Shown piece after piece: positions 1-13,811 of a stretch of 64,000 bases of DNA. The DNA is from Mesodorylaimus sp. YZB2_4 (taxonomy: Eukaryota > Nematoda > Enoplea > Dorylaimida > Dorylaimidae), in the NCBI GenBank assembly GCA_030248295.1, contig JASANH010001360.1, positions 310,001-374,000 of the forward strand, in the 5' to 3' direction. Position 1 is the first letter of the stretch, and every line of letters starts with the position of its first letter. A program made the translations under genes and the position numbers. The notes below the pieces were generated by a model. It was not told the DNA's origin. It saw nothing but the letters and a program-made list of their open reading frames with translations, and ran no database searches.

Positions 1-877
1 GAAGTCCGTTCTTACGAGATACAGAAGGACGGAAGATATTGAATTTTAAGACAAAATTCTCGATTTGAGCACAAGTTTTGTGTCCTTCATTGTACATAAT
101 ACCGTATATCACGAGTCCCTAAGCACATGTATCCCCCGTCAAAAGGCCCAATCTGTAACAAATTGCATAAATGAACTGTCCAGCAGCGAGATTAGATCAT
201 GGCCTAGTCATAGACTGATCTCTTTTCGGATGGTAGACCGTCCGTCTTTCGCAGTTGAGCCAAATGTAACTCGAAAAGTTCCTAAAAGTCAGAAAATTTC
301 AGTCATTGACGACAGGCACAGTGGCCCAATGGGGGTGGGTTCGTTTGACTTCCGCGCGGTACTCACTCTCGCCGTGTCCCTTCGCCCTCGAGTGCGCATG
401 CCCCAGTTTGGTGATGGGGTAAAACATGAGCATGATAACTGGGCAGGGGTCACCTAGTTGGTTAGACTCGCAAAAGAGGAAACTATTTTGAGTGCCCATC
501 CCTGCAATACATGCAGTAAACATGATCATGAGGGTCAAGTGAGGTCAGAGGTGAAACCTGGCTCCTCTACTACTCCGCAAAGGCAGACTGTGCCTGATGT
601 TACAATCGGTTAGACCAGGTAGCACTGCTCTTCAAATTGTTACCCTAACCAGGTGCACAGTAGGAGTAGGCATGAGGCATGAGGCTGATGCATCCCTTTG
701 AGGATCCCAGTACAGTGTGCTCCAATTTTCGACAAGACCCTTTTTTACGGCAGACACTACTTTGTCCACCATTACGCGCAGATGCGCTCTAGTTTTCTTC
801 ACTTTCAAACAGGCTAATCTCTCAATCTTGGCAGTCCATTTTGTGGAACTGGTTCAGTGTCTCAATTTAGAACATAC
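1..877. other. Intergenic / downstream flank of the homeodomain-like exon; partial SINE tail
   Basis: No convincing gene. Positions 373-436 match the conserved tail of the tRNA-derived SINE seen complete near 49.6 and 60.4 kb (shared words 'gtgtcccttc', 'ctcgagtgcgca', 'gtgatg.ggtaaaacatga'). A second exon for the minus-strand homeodomain-like gene at 878-1048 would have to lie here or off the window; I looked for a Trp-Phe coding segment behind an acceptor and did not find one. Confidence 0.4.
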
Positions 878-1048
878 CTTGACTTTCTCTTCATCAACGC
901 CATTTTCGATGGCCAAAATTTCCAATTCACTGCCGAGTGGGTTTCGCCCAAATTTCTTAAATTCTTGTCTTAAATTGACAATTTGTTGCGGTGTAAAACC
1001 AAGAACAGAAGCGAAATGATGATTGACTTGATCCTCCACTGTAGACAT
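878..1048 (-). CDS. First exon of a homeodomain-like protein (partial)
   Basis: ATG at 1048 opens a 57-codon exon that ends exactly at a good donor (AAG|GTATGT, exon end 878, phase 0). The peptide resembles helices 1-2 and the turn of a divergent homeodomain: 'GFTPQQIVNLRQEFKKFG' followed by 'SELEILAIENGVDEEKVK', stopping just where the recognition helix (usually VWFxNRR) should begin, a common intron position in homeobox genes. No exon carrying the WF core was found in the 877 bases to the left, so the rest is outside the window, behind a long intron, or lost. A DNA-binding role is inferred only from this pattern. Without helix 3 the call is tentative; a helix-rich protein of another family is possible. 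Confidence 0.4.
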
Positions 1049-3128
1049 TCCCGTGGTGAAAATTTGAACTTTTTAAAGATTCCGAAAGCTCCAAGTGAAA
1101 TTTAAAAACCACTAATCTTCGTTTTCAAATTAGCCTAGAAATGTAGGCATTTGAGTGGACAATACCTGATTTCGTCAGCTGACAATACCCAAGAGCCAAG
1201 AGCTAGGAGTAACACGCGCGCCAGATGTTGGTTGACATGTCCCACAAGTTTCCGTCTACGGAGCCCGCTTTTGCTGTCGTCTGCTTCCGATGGCAGTAAC
1301 AGCTAAACTTTTAGTACACGGAGGTACAGGACACATGAGTATGAAATATGGAATAGAGGGGTGGCGGGCAGTCGAATCGAGTTGCCTGCTCGACGAGGGG
1401 ATGGGCGGGCATCGAACTTAATGATGAGTTATTTATGAAATGTTTTTTAAAGTGGTGATGAAATTCAGATCGATCTACTCAAAGAAAAGGCCCATTGAGC
1501 GAAACCAGGAGGCACTGGGGATGGGCGTAATGTAATAGTCGTGCCCGCCAGCATACTTACGACACGTTGAAGCCAGTATGTTAGCTAAGGTGGTGAAAAA
1601 CAGTCTGAAGCAAACCAATAGCACTGCTATAGATGGCATTAGTCAGGGCTGCTGTGCTCATATATTCGCACTAGCACACATGAGTCAACGCGCCTTCCAC
1701 AGCAAAGTCAACACGGACGTAGGCAGATTAGGCGAATAGGTGTCCTTGGTATGAGCCTGCCTACAGTATTGGCAGGTGTAAGCTCACACCTGAAACGAAG
1801 CAAACTCGACCCGACCAGCTTCCAAGCCTGTATGCATAATGGATAGGCAATCGGACATGTGATGCCGTCGACTGTTTTGTAAGTCGATTCGCATTCGCAA
1901 ATCAAGCAGCCACTTTTAAACCCGCATACAAACAACTCCGACGAAAATTAGACATTTTGACCAAAACACTGAAAAGAGAACAAAAAGTGGTCCTTTTAGA
2001 GTCGGTAAATACAAAAGGGAGAACAAAGGAAAGAACAGAACAGTGTGGCAGATGGGAAGAATAGGTGCCCGTGAAAAGAATGGCCATAGTGAACATCATT
2101 GCACAAACTAGTTTGATTTAAATTCAAATGGTCAATTCAAAGTAGAGGCAAATTAAATGGCAGAGTACGAATATAATTTTCAAGCCGTAACGTCCCCGTT
2201 TACATCCCATTTTTAGGCCGACTGCCAATTCCGATGCAGTAAAGAAAACAGAAATGGACGTTGAAAAACTTTTTAGTCGTTCCTAAACGAGTCAAGTGCG
2301 CAAACGAAATGGAAAACCTTTTGCACTCAACCACACACGAGAAAATCAAACGTTCGTTCAATCATTTTTGTCAACCTTCTGGATTTGTCTAAGTACTTTT
2401 TTAGCACGTCATAAGACTTGCCTAGTCAGTGTTTGACCACAGATTTGCCCACTTATTTCGTCATTTTGGTGCGTTACGTTTTCTGTACTTGGTGGTCATA
2501 ACTTTCCAGTCTCGAGTGAAATATACAGTCCGTGAAGCGATTAGTTTTTGGACAATGACAAAAAGTGAAAGAAAGGACATTGCCCCTTGCGCAATCACTC
2601 ATCCTCTGATTGTCACAACCATAGTGACACCAAACTGAGATCCAAGTGGGTCGGAACTAACCTGCATTATCGCGCCTCTGAGGTCGTAACCTGCAGTTGA
2701 GTTCGGCCTAAACTGCAAGTGCGTATGCCTGTTATGGAATCGCACGTACTTACTGAGTGAACATCATGGCACCCTGGTGGTGGTATTTGGCATAACTGTT
2801 AGTCAGAGGTGATTCAAACTATTGTGACGCCCATTCTTACGTTCAAGATGTTAGGACGCCACTACTGCGTAAAAGACCAGCGCGGTATTATTCTAATCGG
2901 ACTAAGAAAAGATTTACGCAAACATAATCACTGTGCACTTTCGTAAGACTTGTGCAAACACAGTCTAGACTTGTTATTTCACAATTCGCCAGCAACAAGA
3001 TGCACGTGCCAGTATTGATTTTCCTATACGCCTAGTCATGGTCACATGACACTTTCAATGATTCTGGTTGGCTGGTTTCGGTAAAATAAAGTTTCAGACG
3101 GGCTTTTGATATGTGCGCGAAGCCACGC
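1049..3128. other. Intergenic region, no gene seen
   Basis: About 2.1 kb between the divergent homeodomain-like exon and the polyubiquitin promoter. Only short open frames without recognisable protein patterns or flanking splice signals. The right end should contain upstream control elements of polyubiquitin; I did not find a clean tandem heat-shock element array. Confidence 0.5.
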
Positions 3129-5839
<2,711 letters not shown>

Positions 5840-6202
5840 TCAAGTTAGCGGGGAAAAGAAGGCAGCAGGATGATTTTATTTACACTTCCCTGATTCGGTT
5901 TGTTTTGACATTCTTTGGCTTTTGTGTTAAAGTAGATAAATCACAATTCAGGATACTGGGTCTGATTGGAAATTAGTATTGATTTAAACCTGCTTTGCCG
6001 TGACTAATGGAAGTAAATTGCATTCAGGAAGGCGTCTCGAGAGGACGAGTCTTCGGGGGTTGGGCAGAAACGTGGAGGCTTCGTGTAAGGGACATTCATG
6101 TATGTTTCTTAAAGGACAGTTACACGAGCGTAGACTACATAACTGGCAACTAGGGACCATATTTAGGAGGCATAACTAGGAATGAGGGGCAATGATGGGC
6201 GC
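5840..6202. other. Convergent intergenic region
   Basis: Contains the 3' flank of polyubiquitin and the 3' flank of the minus-strand four-TM gene. Nothing else recognised. Confidence 0.5.
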
Positions 6203-7413
6203 CTAGGTATCGATATCGAGTTTTTCTGAGGGCTGCTGGTTGTTGGGCGATTTGTAGATGCTGATGAAGCAGAGTGTGATGACGATAAGGCTGAGCAGCG
6301 AGAGGATGAGGGCCACGATGCTCAGTGCCATGAACAGTTTCACACCGTACAGCTGCTCCTCGGCCGCCGCGTACTTGCTCGTGCCTGGTTCGGGCATGGG
6401 GAAGTTGCTGACCTTTTTGCCCAGGTAGACAGTGGCCGCGATGAAGACTGCCACGAAGCCTAGTTGAGCCAGCACATTCGGAGCGATCATCCACAGCCGT
6501 CTTTGAACGACGCCGAACACGGTCAGCTGAAACGAGGTCATGTTGGTCGTGGGTTCGTGGGGGACCAAACACTAGGAAGGCCCAGGGTGATGGTGCGACT
6601 GCAGGCTACGGGGCCACTCGATGGTGCAATACGCACAGTGCATGTGGGTTCTATGAGGGTGCACACGCTTACATACTCCGCAAGGTGTTAGCCCCACCTT
6701 CCCTACCTCTCTGCAGAGAGGCTCGCACGCCCAGGGGGCCCACACTCCACAGAGTGTGTGGGGTCCATTGTTCCGCAAAGCGGTCCGCAAGGGGGTGCAC
6801 ACGCTCACGCCCTCCCCAAGGTGTATGGTGTAACCCTCTGCCGGCAGGCCATGGCGGACAAGTGGGAGAGAGTTATCGATCTCCCTTGGCTGGGAGACGT
6901 CAACCCCTTAGGTTGATGCTTCAGCCGTAAAAATAGTAGCAAGACTTGCCAGTCGGAGTTTTTGTCCCGCTGACGCCCTGTCCTACGCCTGCCTGGCCCC
7001 ACCTTTCTAGAGAGGCGCGCGCGCCCTGTGGACCCACCGTGGGCCCACCTTCCTGCAGAGTTTCGCACGCCCTGTGAACCACATAAGGTTGCCCCACAGT
7101 CCACTGTTCCACAAAGAGGGCCCCACATGAAAGTACCATGCACACTCCACATCTATGCAGTCCTTACCATGACAACACCGATCATAATAGGCACGATGAT
7201 CAAGCAAATGTTGACTCGCTGCCTCTGTGCCGCGTAATAAGGCGCGTCGTAGCCGGTGGTCAAGTGGAGTAGGTATCCGACGATGACGGCCAGTTGCACC
7301 CCGGACAAGAGGATCGCACCATCGCTTATGCTCAGTTGGCGACAGCAGTTTTGACGGGGCGGAGTGTGCTCGTCGTCAGTGGGGGCGGAAATAAGCAAGT
7401 GACCCTTGGCCAT
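6203..7413 (-). CDS. Four-transmembrane membrane protein of unknown family
   Basis: Two exons, 7413-7168 and 6571-6203, joined in phase 0 (ATG|GTAAGG ... CTTCCTAG|TGT), give 204 residues. The first exon carries a short polar N-terminus and two hydrophobic segments ('ILLSGVQLAVIVGYLLHL' and 'ICLIIVPIMIGVVM'); the second carries two more ('VLAQLGFVAVFIAATVYLG' and 'LSIVALILSLLSLIVITLCF') with a short polar loop between and a hydrophilic tail. This topology is like small tetraspan lysosomal or junctional proteins, but I see no diagnostic motif (no CCG of tetraspanins, no W-GLW-C-C of claudins). The intron (6572-7167) is filled with degenerate repeats and a MITE copy. Existence of the gene is well supported by splice signals and hydropathy; function is unknown. 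Confidence 0.7.
6640..7150. repeat. Degenerate repeat cluster plus MITE copy in the four-TM gene intron
   Basis: The intron contains imperfect repeats of a unit built around 'gccccacctt.c..gcagag' followed by 'cgcacgccc' (seen near 6690-6730, 6995-7025 and 7040-7070). From 6829 (TGTAACCC) to about 6990 it is related, in opposite orientation, to the complete MITE at 34496-34692; shared words include 'ggccatggcg', 'gtgggagagagt', 'atcgat', 'tggctggga', 'gttgatg.ttcagccgta' and 'gtcggagtttttgtcccg'. Its far end is not recognisable. Confidence 0.6.
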
Positions 7414-8021
7414 TTCTCCAATTTATCTAAAACACAAAAACATTTTCTTCGCACTCAAAAACAGGCAGTGCCTCCAGGTTTCGCTTTTGTCAGCAAATTT
7501 CTCCCATCCGCATACTCACACTACTCCATCCTTCTACACCCGCACACAACCATACTACTTCAAAAGTAGCCAAAATTCGAACCGTGAATAGTGAAAATTT
7601 GGCAGCGGAAGAACCAGTTTTCGTGTCCCTTGTCATCTCGTTCACTTCGAAACGACCAACAATTGCCCGCTATTCCCCAATTTGGTACAGTTCGCTCGGA
7701 GGAAAAGAACGCGACGAAATCAAGACGACATGGATAAAACTGGTTGTATTTAGTTTCTACGCACCACAATTTCGCCCAGAATAAATTGACGAAAAAGGCC
7801 GTTCCCAAGCCCGCACCCTTGTGCATAGGACAACGCCCCAATGTTTTGCGAATCGATCACACTGCCCCTCGCCAAACACACAAGACAGGTCACGCAAGTG
7901 GCATTCTTCTACAATAACACAGCAGTCACCATTCGGAAAAATAACAAAACCAATGAAGTACTGTCAGGACCTCAACTTGGAAAATATACAGTGTAAACGG
8001 CCCACCCAACCTCATTGCTCG

Positions 8022-11000
8022 TCACTCCCCCGTGTCCATATTTCGATCGCCGATCGCGTATAAAATGTGGAATGCAATGGCCAAAAGTGCGGTGCCCAAC
8101 AGATCGCCCAGTGCCGTCAGGTACGGTATAGCACTGTTATCAGGATCAATCTGAAACAGAGCATTTGCAGCAACCAACCCTCTTCCAATCATAGGCACGA
8201 TCTAACAGTACACTACATTGGCCCCACACCTCCAGACCCCCGGGTCTTCCTAGTGTTTCTTTTCCTACGAGCCAGCTGACTCATGCTCACTTTCTGTTTC
8301 CACATGAAATTGACCATGATGACGCATGAGTATAGCAATACAAACACTTGCATCAAGGCCGCACCGCAGTAAAGGATTGCAAATGTTGGCGTGATGGTGG
8401 TGTGACCCGCTCGCAGGAAATGAATCATGTAGATAAAGACCAAATGACCAGGTACCACCAACAACATCAGCACACGGGCCGCCTTCGAATGAGTCCCTGA
8501 AACTGACTTTATTAGATGAAGGGGACGACACTCAACCTCTAGATTTCCTGAGGGGGTTCCCAATGCTCTCCCCCACCTCGCCAGGCTGCCAGCGTCTGCC
8601 AGAAATCTACGTTATCAAAAGCCTATCTAGGTTGAAAGTTATCAAAAGCCTTAATTGGTTGTTCGGTGGTGTGGAGTAAATCGACTCGATGACTTTGAGT
8701 CTTGCCTAGATTTCTAGCAGGCACTGACAACCAGATGAGCTGAGAGAGGGCACTGAGGGAATCTAGTGCTTTTTCAAATGCACTTGAAAGATTCCCAACT
8801 GCCTAGGCACCCTATCAATCCAAATCTCAGTACTCCTCGCGAAGCGCTGTACAAAAATCCTAATCGATTTTTCAAGCATTTTCACGCTTTCGACCAGATC
8901 GGCAAACCAACCTCTTGTACACCAGCTGATCGCATTCCAGGTGCATTCGCTGCCTTCTCATCGAACTATCAGATGTTAAAAGACGATTTTTGAGAAATGG
9001 CATGATTTTCTGGCTTTCGCCATTAAACAATGATAAAAAAACATGAAAATTGTGGTTAAACTAAAGCTTTCCAGCCAGTTCCTCTTCTTTGCGAAGGTTT
9101 TCCATCCTTCTGACATCGCGAAATCGCACAAATTTTTGAATACAGTTCTTTTTCGACCACAGAATTATTGGGGCTAGATACTTTGCATTTTCCAGTTCAA
9201 GAACAGAACCCACGCTTTCCTATACTGCATGCTAGACTCACGATCAGAATCTCATGCCCGACAAAACAGTGCTACCATTCTTCCTTGTCGCAAATGCCCG
9301 CAAATTCTCCAGATTTGCAGTAGCCACAAGTTATCAGCTGCCTTCAGACGGTAGTCCAGACCTCAGCCTCCACAAACACAAGTAAGTCCTACTCAACACA
9401 AAAGCAGATGGGGAGGACGCTATCACGCTTCTCTTATGGTAGCTTATGTCTATGGATAGACGTCCTCGACTGGTACCAGCTACTAGACGGAGAACAATCC
9501 ACTTTACTTACCACTTCCAAAAAATGTGCGACACGGATTGAAGCACAAGGCAGGGACGGACGCAGGCAGGACTCCTAGTCTCGACTCCTTATGCAGAGAG
9601 GTCGAAATTCGACTCGCTTGCACCGCCACCAAATTTCCGCCGATTCCTAAAACAATGCACTTATTCGAGTACTCAAAGCCTATTTTCGAATTCCACATAC
9701 CGTTGATCACTGGCTGAAATACGGCGATACCTCTGTACCTAGCCACAGTGTACTCCAATATGAAACCACCAGCACTGAAAAAGAACAACGTGAGGCTATG
9801 AAAACAGGACAGAAACCAAGCACCCAACCGATAGGCATGACTAGTGAGGCTGCGCCTACCAGGAAGAGAGCGGCACGAAGTGTCCGAAGGTGAGGACTGA
9901 CGCGCCCACTGTGGTCCCGACCCGGGTTGATCCTTTCATACATACTTCGCCAATTACATCAGTGACCATTTCAGAAACAACCCCGCGCAGAACCCGTTGG
10001 CACAAGCCCCTTCACCGGCCGGGGCTGCCTACAACTGACCTCCCATTCCACTCGACAGACCTATCCTGTCGTCAGGTATGAAGGGACGGAAGAGGTACCC
10101 ACTAAAGCTGGATATCAGTAGGTACCGCAGGCATGACCTATCACAGGCTGCAACTGACGAATGATCAGTATCTTAACCAGTATCAATCGATAAGTCTCGC
10201 TGTAGGCGTGCCCTGAAGTTACCCCACATAAACTGCTTGTGTTTCCAGTTGACTGCCAAAAGCATGTATGATGGCTTGAACCACAGAATATCACTGTGTA
10301 TACCCTCAACTCGAGAGATCTCCTCTCATTTCCTGCCATACCCGGCAGGCAAGCCTGTTACCACACCAGAACAGGGACCAACATGGGTACGAAAATCGCG
10401 CCCTACCCGTACCCCTCTGTTTCAGATGGCGCCTAGCCTCCACTCCACTCCAGCCACACAAATAAGCTCTACCCATCAACCCTCACATGCACTTACTACA
10501 GGGATGCTCCAATACCTCCCCCTTCACCTATACCCAGGTACAGGTGTACAGGTGAGCTGCCCAGGCAAAATCACCAACCACCAAGCGAAACCCAGGACGC
10601 CTTACCTGCTGATCAACATTGAAAATATGACAGGGGACCAGCCGTGGATCAAGACCTCGCGTGTGACTGGATTCCTCGCACTGATCCATATCCATAGCGG
10701 ACACAACAGGATAAACACAGCGACGATAAACGGGGCCAGCCAGAAGCTTTCTAAAAAGCAGACGATACAATCCAGTCCTCTCCATTATGCCGACCCATGT
10801 TCACCCACCCGTTGAATTGATAAGCAATCCACCCGCAGCTGCCAATAGAGACAATGTCGTCAGGTCGCCCAGACTAGCCGCAATCGGTGTCGCCACATTG
10901 TCCGGATTTATGTTCCATGTTTTAGACAGTAGCACAACGGCCACCATTATCAGACCTACAACCACACACAGTCAGCGCGTGCGCCAGGGGTGTGCAACCA

Positions 11001-12721
11001 AGCCTGGCAGGCGTATACAGTAGGAGCGGATGTTAGTGGGACAGGCACTCGCCGTAGCCCGCCAGGTGCAATAGGCTGGATGGCCCTACATAGAAGGTAC
11101 CGCTATCAGACAGGCCTCCTAGTCGTAAAGGACACAGACATCAACACGACGGGTTTGCCCCCTGCCCTGCCCTAAAGGTGTATCGGCCAGCCGACAAACC
11201 CAAGCTAATTCACTGCCCCGTGTCCGAGGCCAGCCAAATACCCAATGTCACAGGCTAAACACGCCTATCGCAGACAGGTCAGAAGTGACCTGCTTGTACG
11301 TACATACCTAATATAAATGATGCAAGTGAAGCTGTCGCCAAGCTGCTAGCGCACAACACGAGAGCATGATCGAGTCGAAATTCGCCTTTGGGTATCCATC
11401 CGAGAATAATGGCAAAACAAGACGCCAGAAATGCAATAACGGCTGCTTGGGCTTGAATTAGGGCCAAATTACCAATAATTTGCTTCAACTTTTCTTTTTT
11501 CGTGTCCATTCGACCCAAATTTGCCTAAAGAACCGGGTCAGAAATGAGGGCATGGGGAAGGATGCCATCTAACCCACTCCCACTCATAAACTAGAGCTCC
11601 AAGCAATGGCTTACCAACGTCGATAATCGCGACGCCAGCGTCATTTCCAAATTGCCTTTCAAGCCCAACAAGGCAGGTACCAAAATAAATATTTGCGGTA
11701 CTTCTTCGAATACTCGATGATGCTGAAAATGTTGAAAGATCGATTGTCTAAGATCAATCAAGATCTCCACAAAAATCATTGATTAACTCACTTGTACTTT
11801 ATCCAGCACCAATCCGGCTCCAACAGTGCCACAACCGGCGATAAAGAACGGAAAGGATACTTGGAGTAAAATGGTCAAAGCGCCTTCTGGTTTCTCCACC
11901 GTTTGCTCCTTCGGAATTGATGTCAATTCTGGTTTCGGTTTCTTGTCTTTCTTTGTCGGGGAACTCTTGACTGCTTTTCCATCCTCGTCTGCAGAAAATG
12001 CTTTGTTTAAAAATGATGACGTTTCTTCTTCGTTATCTGGAGCAAGCAGTGGTTCCAATTCGATATCGCCCTTTCTCTCCCGTCGTGGAACAAATTCGCC
12101 AATAAATTCTACCCCGTCCTCTTCATTCGATTGGTCCATAGAAGTCAGTTGAATATTGCTCGATGACGGTACTGATCGGGTAGGCGATAATTTATTGAGT
12201 ACGTGAGCACCCTGATGACTAGAAATGGTCGCCGGCTAAAAAAGAATCTGAGCTTTTGAGGTTTGATTTTGAGTAGAAAAATTTGAAGGAAAAATAGAAA
12301 TATGAAAAGATTATTCTGTTTCGAAACCCAGCTAACATAGGATGCCGAACAGTTTTCCCCCACTCAACTCCTTTCTCACCGTCTCCGCTTCACTCGGCAC
12401 GTATCCATTGGCTGAATCCCCACTAATCGACACTTTCGCAGCTGCGCCTAATGGCCTGTACGACTCGATGCCAAAAGTGTCGCTGAAACGTCTTCCAGAA
12501 GAAATTGATTCAAAATCAGCAATTTGTTCTTTCTCAACAGCCGTTCGATCACGTTCATCGAATGGGACCATTTGAGAGCAGAAATCGTCACTGAAATGAC
12601 GTCGTCTTCGATGCCTCAATTCGGCTTCTGATAAACTCCTCTCCTCACACGAATCGATCGATTGGCGGCACGAAGAAGCCGTTTTTGTACTGGCTGCAAC
12701 CGAAAAATATTCGTTCGACAT
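8022..12721 (-). CDS. SLC41-type (MgtE-like) magnesium transporter
   Basis: Ten exons: 12721-12380, 12235-11792, 11722-11615, 11524-11308, 10955-10809, 10750-10606, 9774-9701, 9646-9512, 8496-8291 and 8150-8022; all junctions are GT-AG with consistent phase, giving 648 residues. After a roughly 240-residue Ser- and acid-rich cytosolic N-terminus come two MgtE-like repeats. Repeat 1 has '[20 protein letters not shown]' and the family-defining '[20 protein letters not shown]'; it continues with '[18 protein letters not shown]'. Repeat 2 has '[20 protein letters not shown]', '[17 protein letters not shown]' and the closing '[20 protein letters not shown]'. These match animal SLC41A1-A3, plasma-membrane or organelle Mg2+ transporters. 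It is longer than human SLC41A1 because of the N-terminus. Exon 9 has two in-frame acceptors six bases apart. Intron 4 holds a MITE fragment near 10991. Confidence 0.94.
10991..11015 (+). repeat. MITE-related terminal fragment
   Basis: The 'tgtgcaaccaagcctggcag' stretch closely matches the left end of the complete MITE at 34496. It lies in an SLC41 intron; similarity fades within about 25-30 bases. Confidence 0.4.
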
Positions 12722-13811
12722 CGTTAAGCACCCAAGACAGATTGACAAATGCAGAGAATGGGCAAAGGGCTTCGGTCGACAAGCAAGAGAAGGGGAGGCT
12801 CGAGCCGGACCGTCTGTGTCAACAACGTGCGGCCTCTTATCTTCACAGCTTATCCTTCAGTTGGACAAACCAGGAAGACTCGAGCGGGACACGAAGAACA
12901 GAAATTCAGGGGCCGAACATCAAGTGAGAAATTGGTGTAAAAGACAAAATAAACAGGCCAACAAAAAAGACAATCTAAGTGAGACAGAGGGCGGGCCTTC
13001 TAGGATTCTTGTTGGGCGTTAGACCGGTTTTATCTCAACCAAACGGCACTTTCCTTTCTGAACCCCTATTCATTTTATGCGACATCACACCCGCAAATGT
13101 TCAGAGCAATATACCCCAGTATGAATGTAGGCCTACCTACAAGATACGCAGCTAGCTATTAACAACATGCACTACACCTACGCGCTTTCCTCTTGGTTCC
13201 GGTTCTGACATTCTCTGAAAAACTTTCTCTGACTCGTATAGACAGGTGTTTAAACGTAAAAAAGGAAATATGCCACGAAGCACCTTTTCCCGCACTTTTG
13301 CAGACAATGTCCTACGCGCACGACACGGCTAAACAAAAATTTGAAAGAACACATGCACATGAGGTTTCACAGCGACAGAAATCATGGCATAAAATTTGTA
13401 ATTCGAGTAGATATATTGTGCAACAATTTTATAATATGAAATTACTATTTTCTGCTTCAATAAACCCTGGTTTGACGATATTCAATTCGTATTCTCAATG
13501 ACTAATGTTAAACACCGTAAAAGTGCAAGTAGGCTGGTGGGCAACAAAATTTAAAATCTTGGAATAGAAAATACTTAAAGCCACAGAAACTTTACGTATC
13601 CTTTTTTCCTATCGTACTCTTCTTTGTTTATGCAATCGATTCATAAGACTGTGACCGTGGGTGCCTTTCCGTGCGAGTCCGAAATATTTTGTTAGCCGTG
13701 CTTGGTGAACCGCAACATTTTCATTTCGACTCGCACTTTTTGATTTTGATTTTCATTTCACCAAGCGTCGACGGAAAATAGACGGGGAACAGTTCTCAAT
13801 AGTTGATCCCT
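12722..13811. other. Divergent intergenic region
   Basis: Upstream region shared by SLC41 (-) and the zinc-finger gene (+). Short open frames only, no protein pattern or element recognised. It should hold both promoters, but I see no clear TATA box for either. Confidence 0.5.
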
